64,000 nucleotides of DNA from Brachypterus glaber (GCA_958510825.1 OY294047.1:46111365-46175364), one strand, 5' to 3'; shown: positions 34,509 to 47,698, numbered from the stretch's first letter. The notes: generated by a model from the sequence alone, not told the origin. Made by a program: numbers and translations.

Positions 34509-35587
34509 CAGGGTGTATTTAAAATAGGGTCCGAAATTTTAAGGGGTGATTTTACATCATCAAATATAACAAAAAGTTCCCATAAACATGTCTAAAAATG
34601 TGTCGTAAGGGAGCTAAGCCCCTTTAAAAGTAGCTAGTCGGTTTTATATTTAATTTAATAACTCAGAAACCCTTTGAAATATAGAAACGAGGTTTTGCAC
34701 GTGAACTAATGTTAGTAAGGCCCATCTTCTTATGAAACTTAAATGTACTTATTTTAACCAGGTGTGTGTTAAACGGGGGTGCCTTATCAGTTTTTTGTCC
34801 CAAACTTTTTTCTGTGTAACTTTTTTGTAAATTTATTTTTGGAATATGATTCCCCAGGTCAAAATAAAAAAGGTACTCTTGTTGTAATACTATAGGATAA
34901 ATTGTTTTCGAGAAAAATTCATTTGAAGGTGAAATTTCACGGTTCGAGGACGAAAAATTAAATACTAAAATGTTAAAACCCAAAATTTCAATGATGCAGA
35001 GGTATTCTATATCAAAAACTAAGAAAAAAAAATTCTATACATGTAGGTCGAAAAATCGCTTTTTAAGCTACTATGGCGCTTTAAAAATGGTTAATTTTTA
35101 AGAGACTATAGCTCCCTTAGGATTGATTTTTGGAAGTACCTGTATATGAGTTTTTTTTCTAAGTTTTTGATGTACATTTACCCAGCATCATTAAAATTTT
35201 GGTTTTCAACATTTTAGTATTTAATTTTTCGTCCTCGAACCGTGAAATTTCGCTTTTAAATTATTTTTCGAAAACAGTTAATCCTACAGTATAACAACAA
35301 GAGTTCCTTTATTATGTATTTTGACTGAGGAATCATACTCCAAAAGTAAAATCACAAAAAGTTACAGAAAAAAAGTTTGTGGCAAAAAACTGATTAGGCC
35401 CCCCCGTTTCGCACATCCCTGATTAAATTAAATAATGAAAATAACATATAAAGATGGGCCTTATTAAGATTAGTTCATATGCAAAACCTCCTTGCTATAT
35501 CTCAAAGGGTTCCTAAGTTAATAAATAAAAACCACATTCAAAAGGGCTCAGGTCCCTTACGACGCATTTTTAGACGTACACCCTGTA
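34509..35587. mobile_element. Long foldback element, CAGGGTGT ends, 1.08 kb
   Basis: Right end acaccctg|ta; left end cagggtgt (preceded by ca, not ta). Arms pair over long stretches: atgtctaaaaatg/gcatttttagac; aaactgataagg-type words; and at the centre ggttcgaggacgaaaaatta with taatttttcgtcctcgaacc. No transposase. The minus frame 34663-34983 is inside an arm. Confidence 0.75.
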
Positions 35588-35969
35588 TAGTTAGCTATTA
35601 TAACTAGCATCATGCTTTAAGCATTTATACTCAAAGTGCCAAAATATTGATTGAAAGCAAACAAAATCATCACTGTATTTTAACTTAATTACATTTTTGT
35701 CTCTTTAAAATAAGAAAAAATATTACAGAGAGCAAATCAAAAGGCCGAAGCAACTGCCGGGATTTGCAGCATTTGGTATCTTCTTGCAATAGAAGTAACT
35801 GTTCTACCACGTCGTGCGAAAATGACATTTAATTACTTATTTATTACAGAACCGTTTTTCAAACTAAACCATACGATCTATAAGAAAAATTAATTATAGG
35901 TCTTCCTGTGTAGCGTTTTCTTGTTTATATAGTTAATGGCAAACTTAAAATCTTTTAAACTAGATAAAT

Positions 35970-36200
35970 GAGCCGCAACACATGATAAATTCATGAGTGA
36001 AAGAAAAACTTATTATGCATTGCACCATTTTAACAAGATTTTTCGCATAAATCAGTACTTAGTTTAGATTTTTTTTATTTATAACATATATTTTATTTAT
36101 TTGGTTAATATATAAATGAGCTGCAACACATGACAAAGTCATGAGTGAAAAATTTAATATGCATTGGACCAAGTTTTGAACCTTGCGGACCACCCAAATT
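35970..36200 (-). pseudogene. Tandem RT-core micro-fragments, about 150-bp period
   Basis: The minus frame from 36194 reads GGPQGSKLGPMHIKFFTHDF. A second, shorter copy of the same block (gcaacacatgataaattcat) sits at 35974-36060 with the PQG part deleted. Confidence 0.6.
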
Positions 36201-36239
36201 ATACTAGATTTTTTACATAAATGAGAATTTAATAATTTT

Positions 36240-38046
36240 AAAAAATCCAGGAAACGGCATTTATAAGTAACTGGTTTTTAAAATGAATTTATGACTGAAG
36301 GTATTTTGATTTGATAAATTTCGTAATAAGGTATGAGCACAGTAATGCACTTTAAATTATAATTAGGCATTATTATTTTTTTCTTGAAAATTCTCCGTAA
36401 TTAAGGTTAAACTGATATATAACAATAATACTTTTATAATTCAAATTCTTCGGAAGGTAATTGGTGAAGCATGTGCGAAAAAGTGGTCTGCACAGATTCA
36501 TAATTTTATCAATTTGCCCACTTAAGGCATAACTACGATTCTGTAGCCACGATGGCTTCAGGTCTTAAAATGACTTAAAGATTAATTCTCATGTCTATGG
36601 ACTTAATACAATTATTTCCCAAATGCACCGAACATCGTTACTATTTCCGCCATATGTTTTACATGTTCAAAAATATAATTGATTTGCTAAGAAAAAATAC
36701 CTTAATTAATATCCTTATATTGTAATACATTTGATTTATTTATAGGTTGCTGAAACACAGAATGAAGAGCCTTAAATAAATAAATATAAACTAATAGTTT
36801 AAAACTGTAGCCCATAGGGGCTCTCAATAAATTTCATGTATACATCCTGTTAGTTTAAATTTTTTGACGTAATTATTTTGAAATGTTTTAAATTTCACTA
36901 AAAATGATCAATGTGTATTATTTCATTTTGAAACTTAATTTCTATTTTTATATTTATCTATTAGCATAATAATTACTTATTAACGCTTAAAAATAATTTA
37001 ATTTGAAATTATCTATAGTAAATGTCATCTTTTCATAAAGTTTAAAGAATTAATTAACAAAATGTTTTCGACATGTATATAAATTATATATTTCTGAGCT
37101 GTATTTTATAATTTTCATTTCAACATGTTCTTAAGATATTATAATAAAAATTAGTAAACAAATTAGTATTCTCATAAAAAAAAGAAATTATGACTGTGAA
37201 TGTGTTAATATTTTATTTATTATTATTATTAACTACATATCTTAATATTTTAATTATAGAGGTTTGAGACCATTGACGTTAATGGAAACCTGCAAAGTTT
37301 GAATAATTTACACATATTTATACTGTATAATAATAATAATAATAATCCGATGATGTGAAAACCTCGTCTTTATAAAAAATAATGTGGTCATTTTAATTCA
37401 TCGCCCGTCTTCTTTCTTTAAAATTATAAAGAGTATAGGATTTCATTTTTCTGAAACTGAATACTGTTTTATATTCCATGTCTGATAAAAATTAGTATTG
37501 ACTGGTTTGTCAACTCCTAAACGGGAAACAATTAATAAATAAAATTACGATCTAACCATTTTTTTTTAATTTTATCTAAAATCTTTTGTACAAATTAAAA
37601 ATATATTAAAATTTTTAATCATAAGGATCTCCTTTCTTGTAATAAGAGACGAAATGTCTTAAAAATTCCTATGACAAGGTCAAAACTGGGAAACAAAGCT
37701 ATTCAATATTTCTGTCTGTCAACGCTCAAAAATTAAAATCAAAACCATTTTGTCACAATTTAAACCACAGATTTTATGGTTAATTAATATCAATAGAATT
37801 TTCAATAAAAAATATTAGCGTAAAATTAACATAAATTAATCACATCAACAAAAAAAAATAAACGATTATTGCTAAGCATTTGCATTGAATTAGAATCAAA
37901 CCGTTAATAATGAATAATTATTATAATTATTCACATTTCATAGTTTATTATGAATATTCAATGAATACTCATTAAAATTAATAAAAATATGTTTAATAAG
38001 AGTACTTTTTTAAGCAAAAATTAATGATGTAATGATAAAAATATGA
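36240..38046. other. AT-rich intron, nothing firm
   Basis: gcccataggggctctcaata near 36810 and tandem TAA units near 37330 are the only notable words. No gene. Confidence 0.35.
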
Positions 38047-38050
38047 TCCT

Positions 38051-38314
38051 GTTGGTGTACCTAAAGGCTCAATACTTGAACTAGTATTATTCTATCAATT
38101 CATAAATCCATTTATAAAGTGAACGAAATAATACTAACCCAGTTATTGAGCCTTGTGGTACACCAACATCGTTGTACCAAATATCTTTACTAAGATACTG
38201 AGAATGAAAATGAATAAACCATGGAAAATCATCTAACAAGTATTTACAATAATGTATAAGAATTATTAGCTCAATAATAATAATAATAGTAAGTTGATTA
38301 AATTTTAATAACAA
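38051..38314. pseudogene. Head-to-head pair of RT-core fragments forming a hairpin
   Basis: Plus strand 38051-38122 reads VGVPKGSILELVLFYQFI. Minus strand (frame 38087-38314) reads WFIHFHSQYLSKDIWYND followed by VGVPQGSITGLVLF. The two PQG blocks are inverted copies (ttggtgtacc...caatact / agttattgag...ggtacaccaa), so the DNA can fold. The minus copy keeps about 20 residues before PQG, including Q-Y-L-S (usually S-Y-L-S/T-x-R), which confirms LINE RT origin. Confidence 0.7.
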
Positions 38315-40194
38315 CTATTATTATTATTTATATTATTAACAGCACCAGCGCTAGGATAATATTATACGGTAGTTACGAATTTTCAAAAAAAAATAAAAAA
38401 TCGTCAAATAGACAAAAAATTCTTGCACACCATGTTAGTCAAAGGTGGCAATTTCTTTCCAAAAGTGGCATTTATTAATTGGTAAAGTTGGAAAACACGT
38501 TTTAATTAATAAATGGCCATCTATAAAACTAAAGTTAAAATTAACATAACACGCACATTTGTAGTGACATTCCTCCGAATGCAAATCCATGTTTTGACCG
38601 AATATCCTATCGGGTTTCCATCTAGATTTTAATGAGATTTTATCTAGCTGAGATGGATTATTATTTAAGACTGCATTCCATCAAATATGCAATTTAGCTT
38701 CTAATTATTCATGTTTCATCATATATGAACTAAAAAGAAACCTGCATCGAGTTCTAAGCAATTTCATAGAGATATGCAGAAACGAATTAACCACCGTGTT
38801 ACTTAGTTCTTAATGTCTTTTTTTGTTTAATTAATTGAACAGATGTTATACACTATAATGGTGATGAGTCTTGAATCTTAAAAACATCAAAACATTTGGC
38901 GTTGAACGACACTGAAGTATGTATATCATGTGGTTGTGTTTTTTAGTTATTAGTAACATCATATTCTGAGAAGCAAAGGACTGGTAGCAAAGCAAAAAAG
39001 ATTAATTCTTTCCATATGTGGAAGAGAAGTCATGGATGCTAGCTGGAATACAGATACTAGATGCGTAAACGGTGTGTGTATACAACTATGGACGCACATG
39101 GCTCTCTTGATAGATAAATCGACATATTGATTTACAATTGCTTTGTTTTAAATTTCTACAAGGCATTCTTTTGTTTAATTTAACAATTAAGACCGACTAT
39201 GGTGGATTGATGATCGAGCTATAATTGTATATGCGAATAAAAATCCTTATCTTTGGATAATTACCGATACCAAATCAAGCGTGCAACTATGACTTAACTC
39301 TGACAAATTCTATTTCGTAGCTTAAGCAATTGGCCTAAATTGGAGGAAGGGCTGATGATTGATTGATTGATTTTTCCGAGACCAAATGAAATATTTTATC
39401 GATTTTCGCTCAAAAGGTTTACCGCTATTACTCATCATTATTTATTTCAATTTCGTTCTTCGACAAAAAAGTTGTTTTTCACTACCCTGATTTGGCCTAA
39501 ATAAATGCTGCTAAGCGTGTTGTGCTTCTTTAGGATATCGGACAAAGGATGAGAACAAAAAGGGTTGCGGTTTTGTCACCGGATCCCTGTGAGAGCGGTT
39601 ATCGGCCATCTCTTTTTCCCTCGCCCGCACCGCTTCTTCTTCTGCCCAAGTTTTATAAGCAGCCACATTCGCATTATTACACCTTCAATGCACCCGTATT
39701 TTGCGAACAGAGATTTTTTAATTAGCAAAAGTCTTAGATTACTTGTGCCGATTATTGTCTGCACATGCAAATTGGTTCTTTTTTCATTCACGGCTCTTTT
39801 CTCTTGCAAAGATTAATCGCTTAATAAGTCTTAATGCATGTGATTTTTTTTTGGTTTTACCTTTAATTTAAATAATCTTTAAAATATCTAAAAACCAAAC
39901 AATTCTTTAACTAAAATTACTTTTACTAATTTTCCCATTTTATGAATTTTTAAACGAAAAAAAAAATTGGAAAAGAGCAAAAGTTTACACTACTAGCTGT
40001 TAAAAAACACTATTTGATCCCTGGGTAGACAATCCCAAGGATTAAATATTCTACTGGAAAATAAGTATTTTCTTTGCCAATTTCAACCCAGGACCAAGTA
40101 TTTGCAGTTGGACTGATCAAATACTTGACCCCTGCAACAAAATTCTGTCTTGGTAATTTATCTCGTCATATGTATATCTAATTATGTAAAATTA
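38315..40194. other. AT-rich intron with a GC-richer island
   Basis: At 39530-39720 there is a CpG-containing island (ggttgcggttttgtcaccgg, gagagcggttatcggccatc). Open frames occur on both strands there (39565-39816, 39576-39809), but neither looks like a known protein. Candidate regulatory sequence only. Confidence 0.35.
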
Positions 40195-40262
40195 CAGTTT
40201 TAGGCAGAAGGGCCTCGGTCAAGAGCCTTTTGGGAGTCCAATAAATAAACATTTATTATTTA
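40195..40262 (+). mobile_element. Possible LINE 3' tail
   Basis: gggcctcggtcaagagcctt, then gggagtccaataaataaaca, then TTATT-rich end. Resembles LINE 3' tails with AATAAA iterations. No coding part attached. Confidence 0.35.
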
Positions 40263-40666
40263 TTACAATTTTAATCTTGTATAATTACATTTCTAATCAT
40301 TATTTTGATTGATGTGTGTAAAAACGTATATAATTTATGGCACAAATAAATTATATTCTATTCTATTTAAACTGCATTAAAATAAAAATTGTCATTGCCG
40401 TTTTTTTGGAGATCTATCCAGGTGATTGTATTTTTAACAGACAGTTCTCATAGAAACTGATCTATCCTGTTAAGACAGCGTCTTATTCATAGGGAAAATG
40501 TTTATCAATTTCCTATTTACATTTCACTTGTCATCATAAACTAACCGACGATTCTTCCAAAGACAGGCTGATTAAAAATGGAAACCTTCCTGGGATACAA
40601 CTGAAGATATCTGACTATGGTTTGACGTAACAAGCGAAAAGAAACCTTAAGGTGATAATAGTTATT

Positions 40667-40793
40667 TATATACCAAGGGACTAAACTGGCTGCTTTAGTC
40701 CCGCTGCGTTCGTGTTTCCTGAGCGAGCGTAGCGAGCGAGGGAAACAGAAATGCAAGGGACTAAAACAGCCAAGTTTAGTCCTGAGGTATATA
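40667..40793. repeat. Nested palindrome with CG-rich centre, 127 bp
   Basis: tataccaagggactaaactg and gtttagtcctgaggtata are the outer arms; gctttagtccc pairs with gggactaaaacagc. The centre is cctgagcgagcgtagcgagc followed by gagggaaac, itself palindromic. Directly followed by a further inverted pair, ttttttgcaggaccaaa (40799) and tcttggtcgtgcaaaaaa (41234-41251). The frame 40541-40756 is non-coding. Confidence 0.7.
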
Positions 40794-41289
40794 CACTATT
40801 TTTTGCAGGACCAAACATAATTTAGGTAGGTAGATAAAATTAAAATTAAAAACCCGCGTCTAAAATCGGTTGTTTTATTTTCGTAATTTAATCAAGATGC
40901 CTGTAAATTGCGAAAAGTCAGTTTCATGGCTATCGCGATTTCAATTGTTTTTTAATATTATTGACACAAACATCAAAAAAATGGACGAAGGTGATAAATA
41001 TTAAGTTATGTATAAATTATTATAACAATGTTATTTTTAAAGGTTTTCTTTGTTAAAATCAAATAAATTGGTTTGAATCGCTAATTTATTACAAAACACC
41101 ACCAAACCTAATTTTTGAACCAGCAAAGCACATAGTAAGTATAATATTTTAATATTATCAAGGTTGTCGTGATTTTTATTCCCTAGGGAGAAAAACGGCA
41201 AGTTGGGGACTAAAAGCGTAAAATTAGGTTTTAGTCTTGGTCGTGCAAAAAAGTAATTTTGTTCAAGAGAAAATAATGACAATTTTTGA

Positions 41290-41760
41290 TATTTCCTCTT
41301 GCAGATGATTCGAACTAGTATTCATCGTGGATGGAGTACAGCAGAAAAGCATCTCAGTCCAGATATCAGCGACGGTATTTCTGTGCTATCATTCCCATCC
41401 GTCCGAGATATCTCGTAAAACGTATGGAAATCGCATCGGCAGATTTTCGTGACTTGAATTAACTTTTCACGTCGAAACAATTTCTACTTAAAATAAATGA
41501 ATTCAGCGCAAAATGTCTCTCTCTACATTTCCTGTATCGCGCGCAGTCGCATATCTATTGCATAATCGAAATAATTGGACATTTTTCAGATGCCCAAAGG
41601 GTGACACGCGGCCGAACAACCGTTTGTCTTTTTGCGGTTGTGTGTGAACCGCGCTCTAATCCATTGTTTATCTCCTCCATATCGCACAGCCAGAAACTCG
41701 CAACACGAACATGTCAGGAATCGATCCTCACAAGGCGATTGAATTTATATCCATTCTGTA
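41290..41760. other. GC-richer, CpG-containing island in the long Notch intron
   Basis: A stretch of about 470 bases of balanced composition (catcgtggatggagtacagc, tcgcgcgcagtcgcatatct, tgacacgcggccgaacaacc). No repeat arms and no convincing frame (41601-41783 is short and unrecognised). It stands out against the AT-rich surroundings. Possible enhancer; evidence is composition only. Confidence 0.35.
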
Positions 41761-41872
41761 AGCTGGTAAATTACAAGTGGTAATGGTGACATTCTTATTA
41801 TTTCTACAAACAATCATAATCCAGTAGCTCTTATTCGCACTTTTAAATTGGGCGCCATGGCGCGCCAAAAGA

Positions 41873-42255
41873 AGAGAGAAAAATTAATACCGCAAGGATG
41901 CGTACTTCAACCATTTAGTAATTGTTGACGCTTTAACTTCATTTAAGTATTTTGTAGCACTGCAGTGGTGCAGATTACAGCTATATAATTTTTAATTTCA
42001 CAACTATAATTAGGCATTAAACGTTTTTAAATGAATAATGTACCGGTAATCCACAGGGATGTATACTTGGACCATTTTAATCTATCTTATTTGTAGATGA
42101 TTTAATGTTCAACAAAACTTTCAAAGCAAGGCGTCCTTTCTTTCGCCTTGCTCAAAATTCTACATAAAAATCGCACCGGTATCCACAGGGATATATGCTT
42201 GGACCATTTGCATCTATCTTAACTTGTAGATGTTTTAATGTTCAACAAAACTTGA
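41873..42255 (+). pseudogene. Three tandem RT-core micro-fragments, about 130-155-bp period
   Basis: 41884: LIPQGCVLQPF. 42045: GNPQGCILGPF then stop, with SILFVDDLMFNK continuing in frame. 42178: PQGYMLGPFASIL. The last two share almost the whole unit, down to tttaatgttcaacaaaactt. Confidence 0.7.
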
Positions 42256-42793
42256 TAAATAATATTCTTTTGTCGAGACCAAGATTTTAATTAAAAATTT
42301 CTTGGTGATAATTAAATTAATCAAAACTAAAAGCTTTTATTGTCCCCGAAGAGTGTTAAAAGTTCTCGACAATGACAACAATTCTATTGTTTGCGACCTA
42401 AGCCTTCTAATCATTTATTAAAACATTAGAGCACGTAGAACGAAAAGATAGTGTAAGAAATAAACAATCGACAGTCTCTCAGTCCCCCTTTAAGAATGCC
42501 GACACCAGATCCTAGATTGTTTTTATAACGTATAATTTCCACGCAGTCATAAAACCATTTTTTCCTAAAGCCAGTTTAACGCCTACAAAATTCTACTCGG
42601 TACAAAAACCACATTCAATATTACATTCACAGCTTCGCTTTTATCTCTATCATAAGTTTATTTGTTTTATACTCATGACTTGATAAGTTTAAAACCAGAT
42701 TGAGCAGAAATATAATACAATTTATAACTATGTATAAGCAAACTGTTATAAATATTTCTGTACTTACCAACATGTACATGTACATGTTGTGTG
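42256..42793. other. AT-rich stretch with a 22-bp perfect palindrome at its end
   Basis: caacatgtaca/tgtacatgttg at 42769-42790. Otherwise nothing recognised. Confidence 0.4.
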
Positions 42794-43029
42794 ACATAGG
42801 CACCGACTCCGGGGGGGCCGGGGCCACGGCTCCCCCTGGACTCATAACAGGGGGGCCAGTCCCCCCTTGGAATATTGTCTATACTTTTAAATATCATAAC
42901 ATCTTCCCGATTTTTTAATTATTTTACAATCTTTTTTCATTCAATAAAAATTTATAACTTTTATGTAATTTTTTTTTATTCAAAAATTTTTGAGCCTCCC
43001 CTGGGATTTTAGAAAGTCGGCGCCTATGT
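42794..43029. mobile_element. TIR element acataggc(a/g)ccgact, 236 bp, C/G-run rich
   Basis: acataggcaccgact at the left, agtcggcgcctatgt at the right. Inside are G-runs and C-runs (ccgggggggccgg, ggggggccagtcccccc) and a T-rich half. Non-autonomous. Open frames crossing it (42627-42918) are glycine/proline runs caused by the G/C tracts. Confidence 0.75.
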
Positions 43030-43389
43030 TATTTGGTCAATAAATAACTATTACTATCATCTTGTGGAAGCCCAATTTTGTATTTTTGTCAAAAATATCA
43101 GAGTACAAAGTTGGAATTCTTAACGAAATCTGAATGAAATAATGGATAAAAATCGTTTAATAATTTTGTTGATATTATACATTATATTCTTATGCATATC
43201 ACGATATCCATTATGTTTTAATAGCGTCCTTTTATAATATCTTCATAAGTGTATCAAAGTGATTCAGGTTTATACCAAAAAGAAATTAATTAAAAAGCCT
43301 AAAAACTAATAAAAAATAATTATAATCTGAAGCGAAAGTAATTTTGGTAAAAACGAAATAACGTAATGGTGCGATAATATTACGATCCA

Positions 43390-43756
43390 TACCGGGTGTC
43401 ACTAAACATATTGCCTACGAATTATCTTCTTAACTATAAAAGATAACTCTTTGAAATTTACAGTTTTTATACAAGCCATGAAAAGTCCCATTTTGGCATA
43501 GTCACAAAAAGAATGTCACTTCCTGTCCAACCGGAAGTTATACCATCTTGCATTAAAAATGGCGCCAAGGGAGCCTTTAAAAAAAACAACATGGTGGTGC
43601 TGTGACGTCCATATTGGAATTTTGGAAACTTTACGGTTAGACCGGAAGTGATTTTTTTAATAGCTATGTCACAATAAGGGCACTGTAAAATCTAGAGAGT
43701 TATTTCTTATAGTTACCGAGATAATTCGTAAGCAATACTTTTTGTGACACCCGGTA
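43390..43756. mobile_element. TA-flanked MITE CCGGGTGTCAC, 367 bp
   Basis: ta|ccgggtgtcac and gtgacacccgg|ta inverted termini. A second inverted layer (cctacgaattatctt / gataattcgtaagc) follows. The interior has the inverted words accggaagt / gaccggaagtg. Non-coding. Confidence 0.85.
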
Positions 43757-46220
43757 TAATTCCCTGGGAAACAAGGCTGATAAAATAATCTGCTAAGGCA
43801 ATAAAATCTACAGTATCTTCCTCTATAGTAAAAAACGAACACTTTTTTGACCAAGAAAATAAACAAACTTGTTATTTATTTATCGTTTATCCAGTGATAT
43901 ATGAAAACCGACGAAAAAACCGTATCACACGCAACAGATGACAATTAAACCAAGGAAATTATAAACGTATGCGATATCGTGGTTCTGTTAAGATCGGCAC
44001 ATATGCCTTGCACGTGGGCCGTCCGACCCAACAGGCTTCGTACGCAAGTCTTAAAAACCCCCGAGTGAGTTCCATAATCCTATGTCGCCACTTGTAGATC
44101 CACTTGCCCGTATTAACAGACCTGAAAACGTTATTCGATTATACGGGGTATTCCAAAACTCACCGGATACACAATATCAATTTCGCCAACTATGTTACTA
44201 GTATATTACATACAGAGGTGGAAAATATTAAATTTTCTGAGGGAAAGTAGCTAACCAAGGGGCGTAGCCCCGCGGTCTGCTGATTCCCGATGGAAAAATG
44301 AAATGAGTTACACATTTTCTGTCGAGTACACTTTACTTTTACATGTAAAATTATCAATTAATTAAGCTTTCACGCGAAGTTAAGCTTTCACCCTGAAATT
44401 TTTAACCAATCTTCTGCGAGATTAAGATATGCGCTCTTTTTATTTATTAATCAAATTAGTTATAACCTGAAAAAAATTATTTGACAAAAATTAAGAAAAA
44501 ATGCTTTTTATGTATTTAATTATGATTATTATTTTTTGTTCAGTCAGCAGTACTACATTTTTATTTATTAGACAGTCATGTTATTTCTCACACGCGAAAT
44601 GACTTTCGTAACCATGTAAAAAAATCTAAAAATATAATGGAGATTTAATTGAACCAAGAAAAATTAAGATGAACCTACTTTTATACATACTTATTATTGT
44701 ATTAATTATAATTAAAAATAATTATTTTTAGATTATTAATTTAAAAACATGTAATTATTATTCAATAGAAGGAAGAATCTATAGGCACGACTTTCTTTAT
44801 CTACTGCGATGTTTTTTTTTTGATAATTTAGTCCGAATAATAATTAAATTAATTATATATTTTTTTTGCATAATTAAATATCAATAATGTTTTGTAAAAA
44901 AAGGTGAGTTTTAAATATATTAATGTTACATTAATCAGTAAATTCAGTTGCCAAATAGTTTTAAAAAAATCAGTATTGGGATAATTTAGAGAAAAAAAAA
45001 TAAAATCACAGCTTGACATATAAAATATAGATACATACTTAGCAATGACCAATAATAAATCAATATAATTAATAATTTAAGCCTAATTCTACAATCTAGA
45101 AAAATACTTAGGATATACTGTAACTCTGTCGGGTTATATTGCTAATGAAAAGTGTTAAAAGAGGTTTGTATCGAACATTATTATGTTTTATTGAAATATT
45201 CATTACACCACCAAGTTTTTACGATAATAGATGGTTTATAAAGCCGTCAGCCACTCGGATGTTAAGGTCATATGTCGTACATCAATATTGTAAAGACTAA
45301 TGGGTCTAAATCACCGTACATTAACATAATAATGCGAGAGACAATTTGTTCAATAACAGCCAATATAAATGATAATTTTATAATTTTAATTAGAAAATTC
45401 TTTACAATGATCAAGACGGCGCATTTGTTAACACTTTAATAGAACGGTTCTATTAATGGATTAGAAGTCCATATGTTTAACTTGAAGTTTTTTAATTGTC
45501 TCTATTTTAATTGCTGAAAATGATTATTTAACACATATGTTACAAACAAGCATTTATTAACAGTGGTTCTTAATTTTAAAATAAAGAAACCATAGCTGCA
45601 TTCTTGTTTTCTTTTTGCAACTTCTGATAATTCCTCAACATATTTTTTGATTGAAAATACATGCATTCCTTGTAGCATATAAAACCGCAAAACTTTTTTT
45701 TGTAAACCTCGATATCTTTTATAAATTGGTAGGTTACAAATCGAATTAGTTTTTTTTTACTTCTTTTCCTATACAGGATTTCTTGAATCTTTAATTTGTC
45801 GGCCGGATCGATTTCAAAGAATCGTTTGCATATAATTACATGTATTTATGAATGGGATGGTTATAGTTAATAATTATATTAAACGAAAACGAAAAAAAAA
45901 TGTATTAATTAGAATATCAGATCCTAGAATACATTTATTTAATATAATACTTTTAATGGGTACAGTTGAGTTAATTTTCGTTAGAAAATTACCCTAAATT
46001 TTTCTTTATCGAACTTAAGACCTTATATAACTTCAATTTTCGTTTAATGACACAGAATAAAATCGTTTTCTTAGACCAAACAGTATTTTGTTGTCAGGGA
46101 TTTGTTTTAAAATCAATTTAATAACAATTATCCACACGTTGGGCGCCAAAGATGTAGCGTGGAATTTACAACTAAGGTTAAACTAAAAAATATTGGTCGA
46201 GTTGTTAATTCTGTACAACA
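43757..46220. other. AT-rich intron with one element end
   Basis: At 44144-44172, tacggggtattccaaaactc resembles a mariner-type CAGGGTGTTCCAAAACTC terminus without its partner. A GC-richer block lies at about 43985-44115 (ggcacatatgccttgcacgt). No gene. Confidence 0.35.
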
Positions 46221-46463
46221 AACTAATAACTCTTCTCTCTAGAATAGGCATTTCATTTGTAAAAACTGACAAAAACGTAGCCAACATATACATTTGTCTG
46301 TCTTACTCGCACAGCTTTGTTCTAACAGAGACAACAATAACAGTTACTGGTAACTGTTATTGTTCATGCCTGAATATACCTACTATTTGTTTACAAACAA
46401 ACCGAGATGTTGGCGATACTTTATATTAACGGTGTGCGTATTCTAGAGAGAGAGTTGTTAGTT
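46221..46463. repeat. Foldback element with an inner perfect hairpin
   Basis: aactaataactcttctctct, then agaata at 46221-46246 pairs with the inverse at 46438-46463. At its core, aacaataacagttac-tg-gtaactgttattgtt (46333-46364) is a perfect 15-bp stem. Likely a small non-autonomous element. The frame 46193-46429 follows from it. Confidence 0.7.
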
Positions 46464-46997
46464 CGCTGATTCTGTAGCCCTATTGACGGAAGTGCGAGTT
46501 AATTTAAAATGTAAAAAGGCGCAACTTAAATCGACAGATTTTTTAGCAAGAACATTTTGCAGAACTTATAAAATAGGTATATTGACACTAACAAAAACAA
46601 ATATAGTGTTCCCTCCCGTTAAAGGTTACAAGAAAATTAAATTCGTCACAGATATAGACCACTAGACTAGAAATGGAAATTTTCCCATTAACCGTATATG
46701 GCGCGAAATGAATTTATGAATGAATCTGTTTACGTCCGTTCCAAGGTGATATATTGATAAGGACATTTCCCATAGCAAATTCCGTCATAGCGAAAACAAT
46801 CGATTTCATTGTTTTATCTTATTGTAATTAATATATTTTATTCAATTCATTGATTTTTAGCATTTTATTGCTGAATGAGCACCATAAAAATAATAAATAC
46901 TTATAAATATATACTATATTATGATACAAGAAGCGCAAAGTAAGTCAATACTGCAAGTTCCTTAGATACGCCAAATTTCATAGTTATTAATGTCATA

Positions 46998-47698
46998 TAC
47001 AGGGTTATTCTTTTAAATGGTAGATCCGCCGTAACTTTTGACACGATGAGATATAAACTTTTTATTTGGAATATGTATATCACACAACAAAAAGTATAAT
47101 TTGCCATATATTACAATTTTTTATTCGCCAAGGCGGTGCCAGGGGGGCAGTGGTGGACAATATTTTAAATGGCACCCTAGGTCTTGTGATAAGTCATTTT
47201 AAAGAGCTTAAAATTCTCTATTTAACCATGTAACTATTTATTTTTTAACATTTTTTCTAAGATTTTTTTTTCAAAACTTTTCAGTATTTTTGAAAAATTA
47301 ATTTTGGAAATTTTGGGCAAAAAGGTCCAAATAGTTAAGACTAATTATTTATCATTTTCATATAAAAATTTTAATATTAAATAAATTAACTTTATGAACA
47401 AAATATTAAAAGTTTGAATAATTTTGAAGAAAAAACAAAAGAAATATAAAAAAAATTAATAGTTACACAGTTAAATAAAATTTTTTAAGCTGTTTAAAAT
47501 GACATATCACAAGACCTAGGGTGCCATTTGAAATACTGTTTCCCATTGCTCCCTTGGCGCCACCTTACCGAATAAAAATTAAAAAATATAGCAAATGATA
47601 ATTTTTATTGTGTTATTTACACATTCCCAATTTAAAGTTTATATCTCATTTCGTTCAAAAGTTACGGGGGTTGTACCATTTAAAAGAATAACCCTGTA
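46998..47698. mobile_element. TA-flanked foldback element CAGGGTTATTC, 701 bp
   Basis: ta|cagggttattcttttaaat and atttaaaagaataaccctg|ta at the ends. The arms pair over about 220 bp (ggcaccctaggtcttgtgat / tcacaagacctagggtgcc). Intact relative of the single arm at 7309-7645. No transposase. Confidence 0.9.

Noticed and set aside
34502..34530. Another PQG-like reading (S-I-P-Q-G-V-F)
   Set aside because: It overlaps the CAGGGTGT terminus of a foldback element, which explains the same bases.
40000..40140. Possible PQG fragment (aatcccaaggattaaa)
   Set aside because: Only three or four residues fit and the surrounding sequence is a weak palindrome; not counted.
42627..42918. Proline/glycine-rich frames on both strands
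   Set aside because: Produced by the G- and C-runs of the 42794-43029 element.
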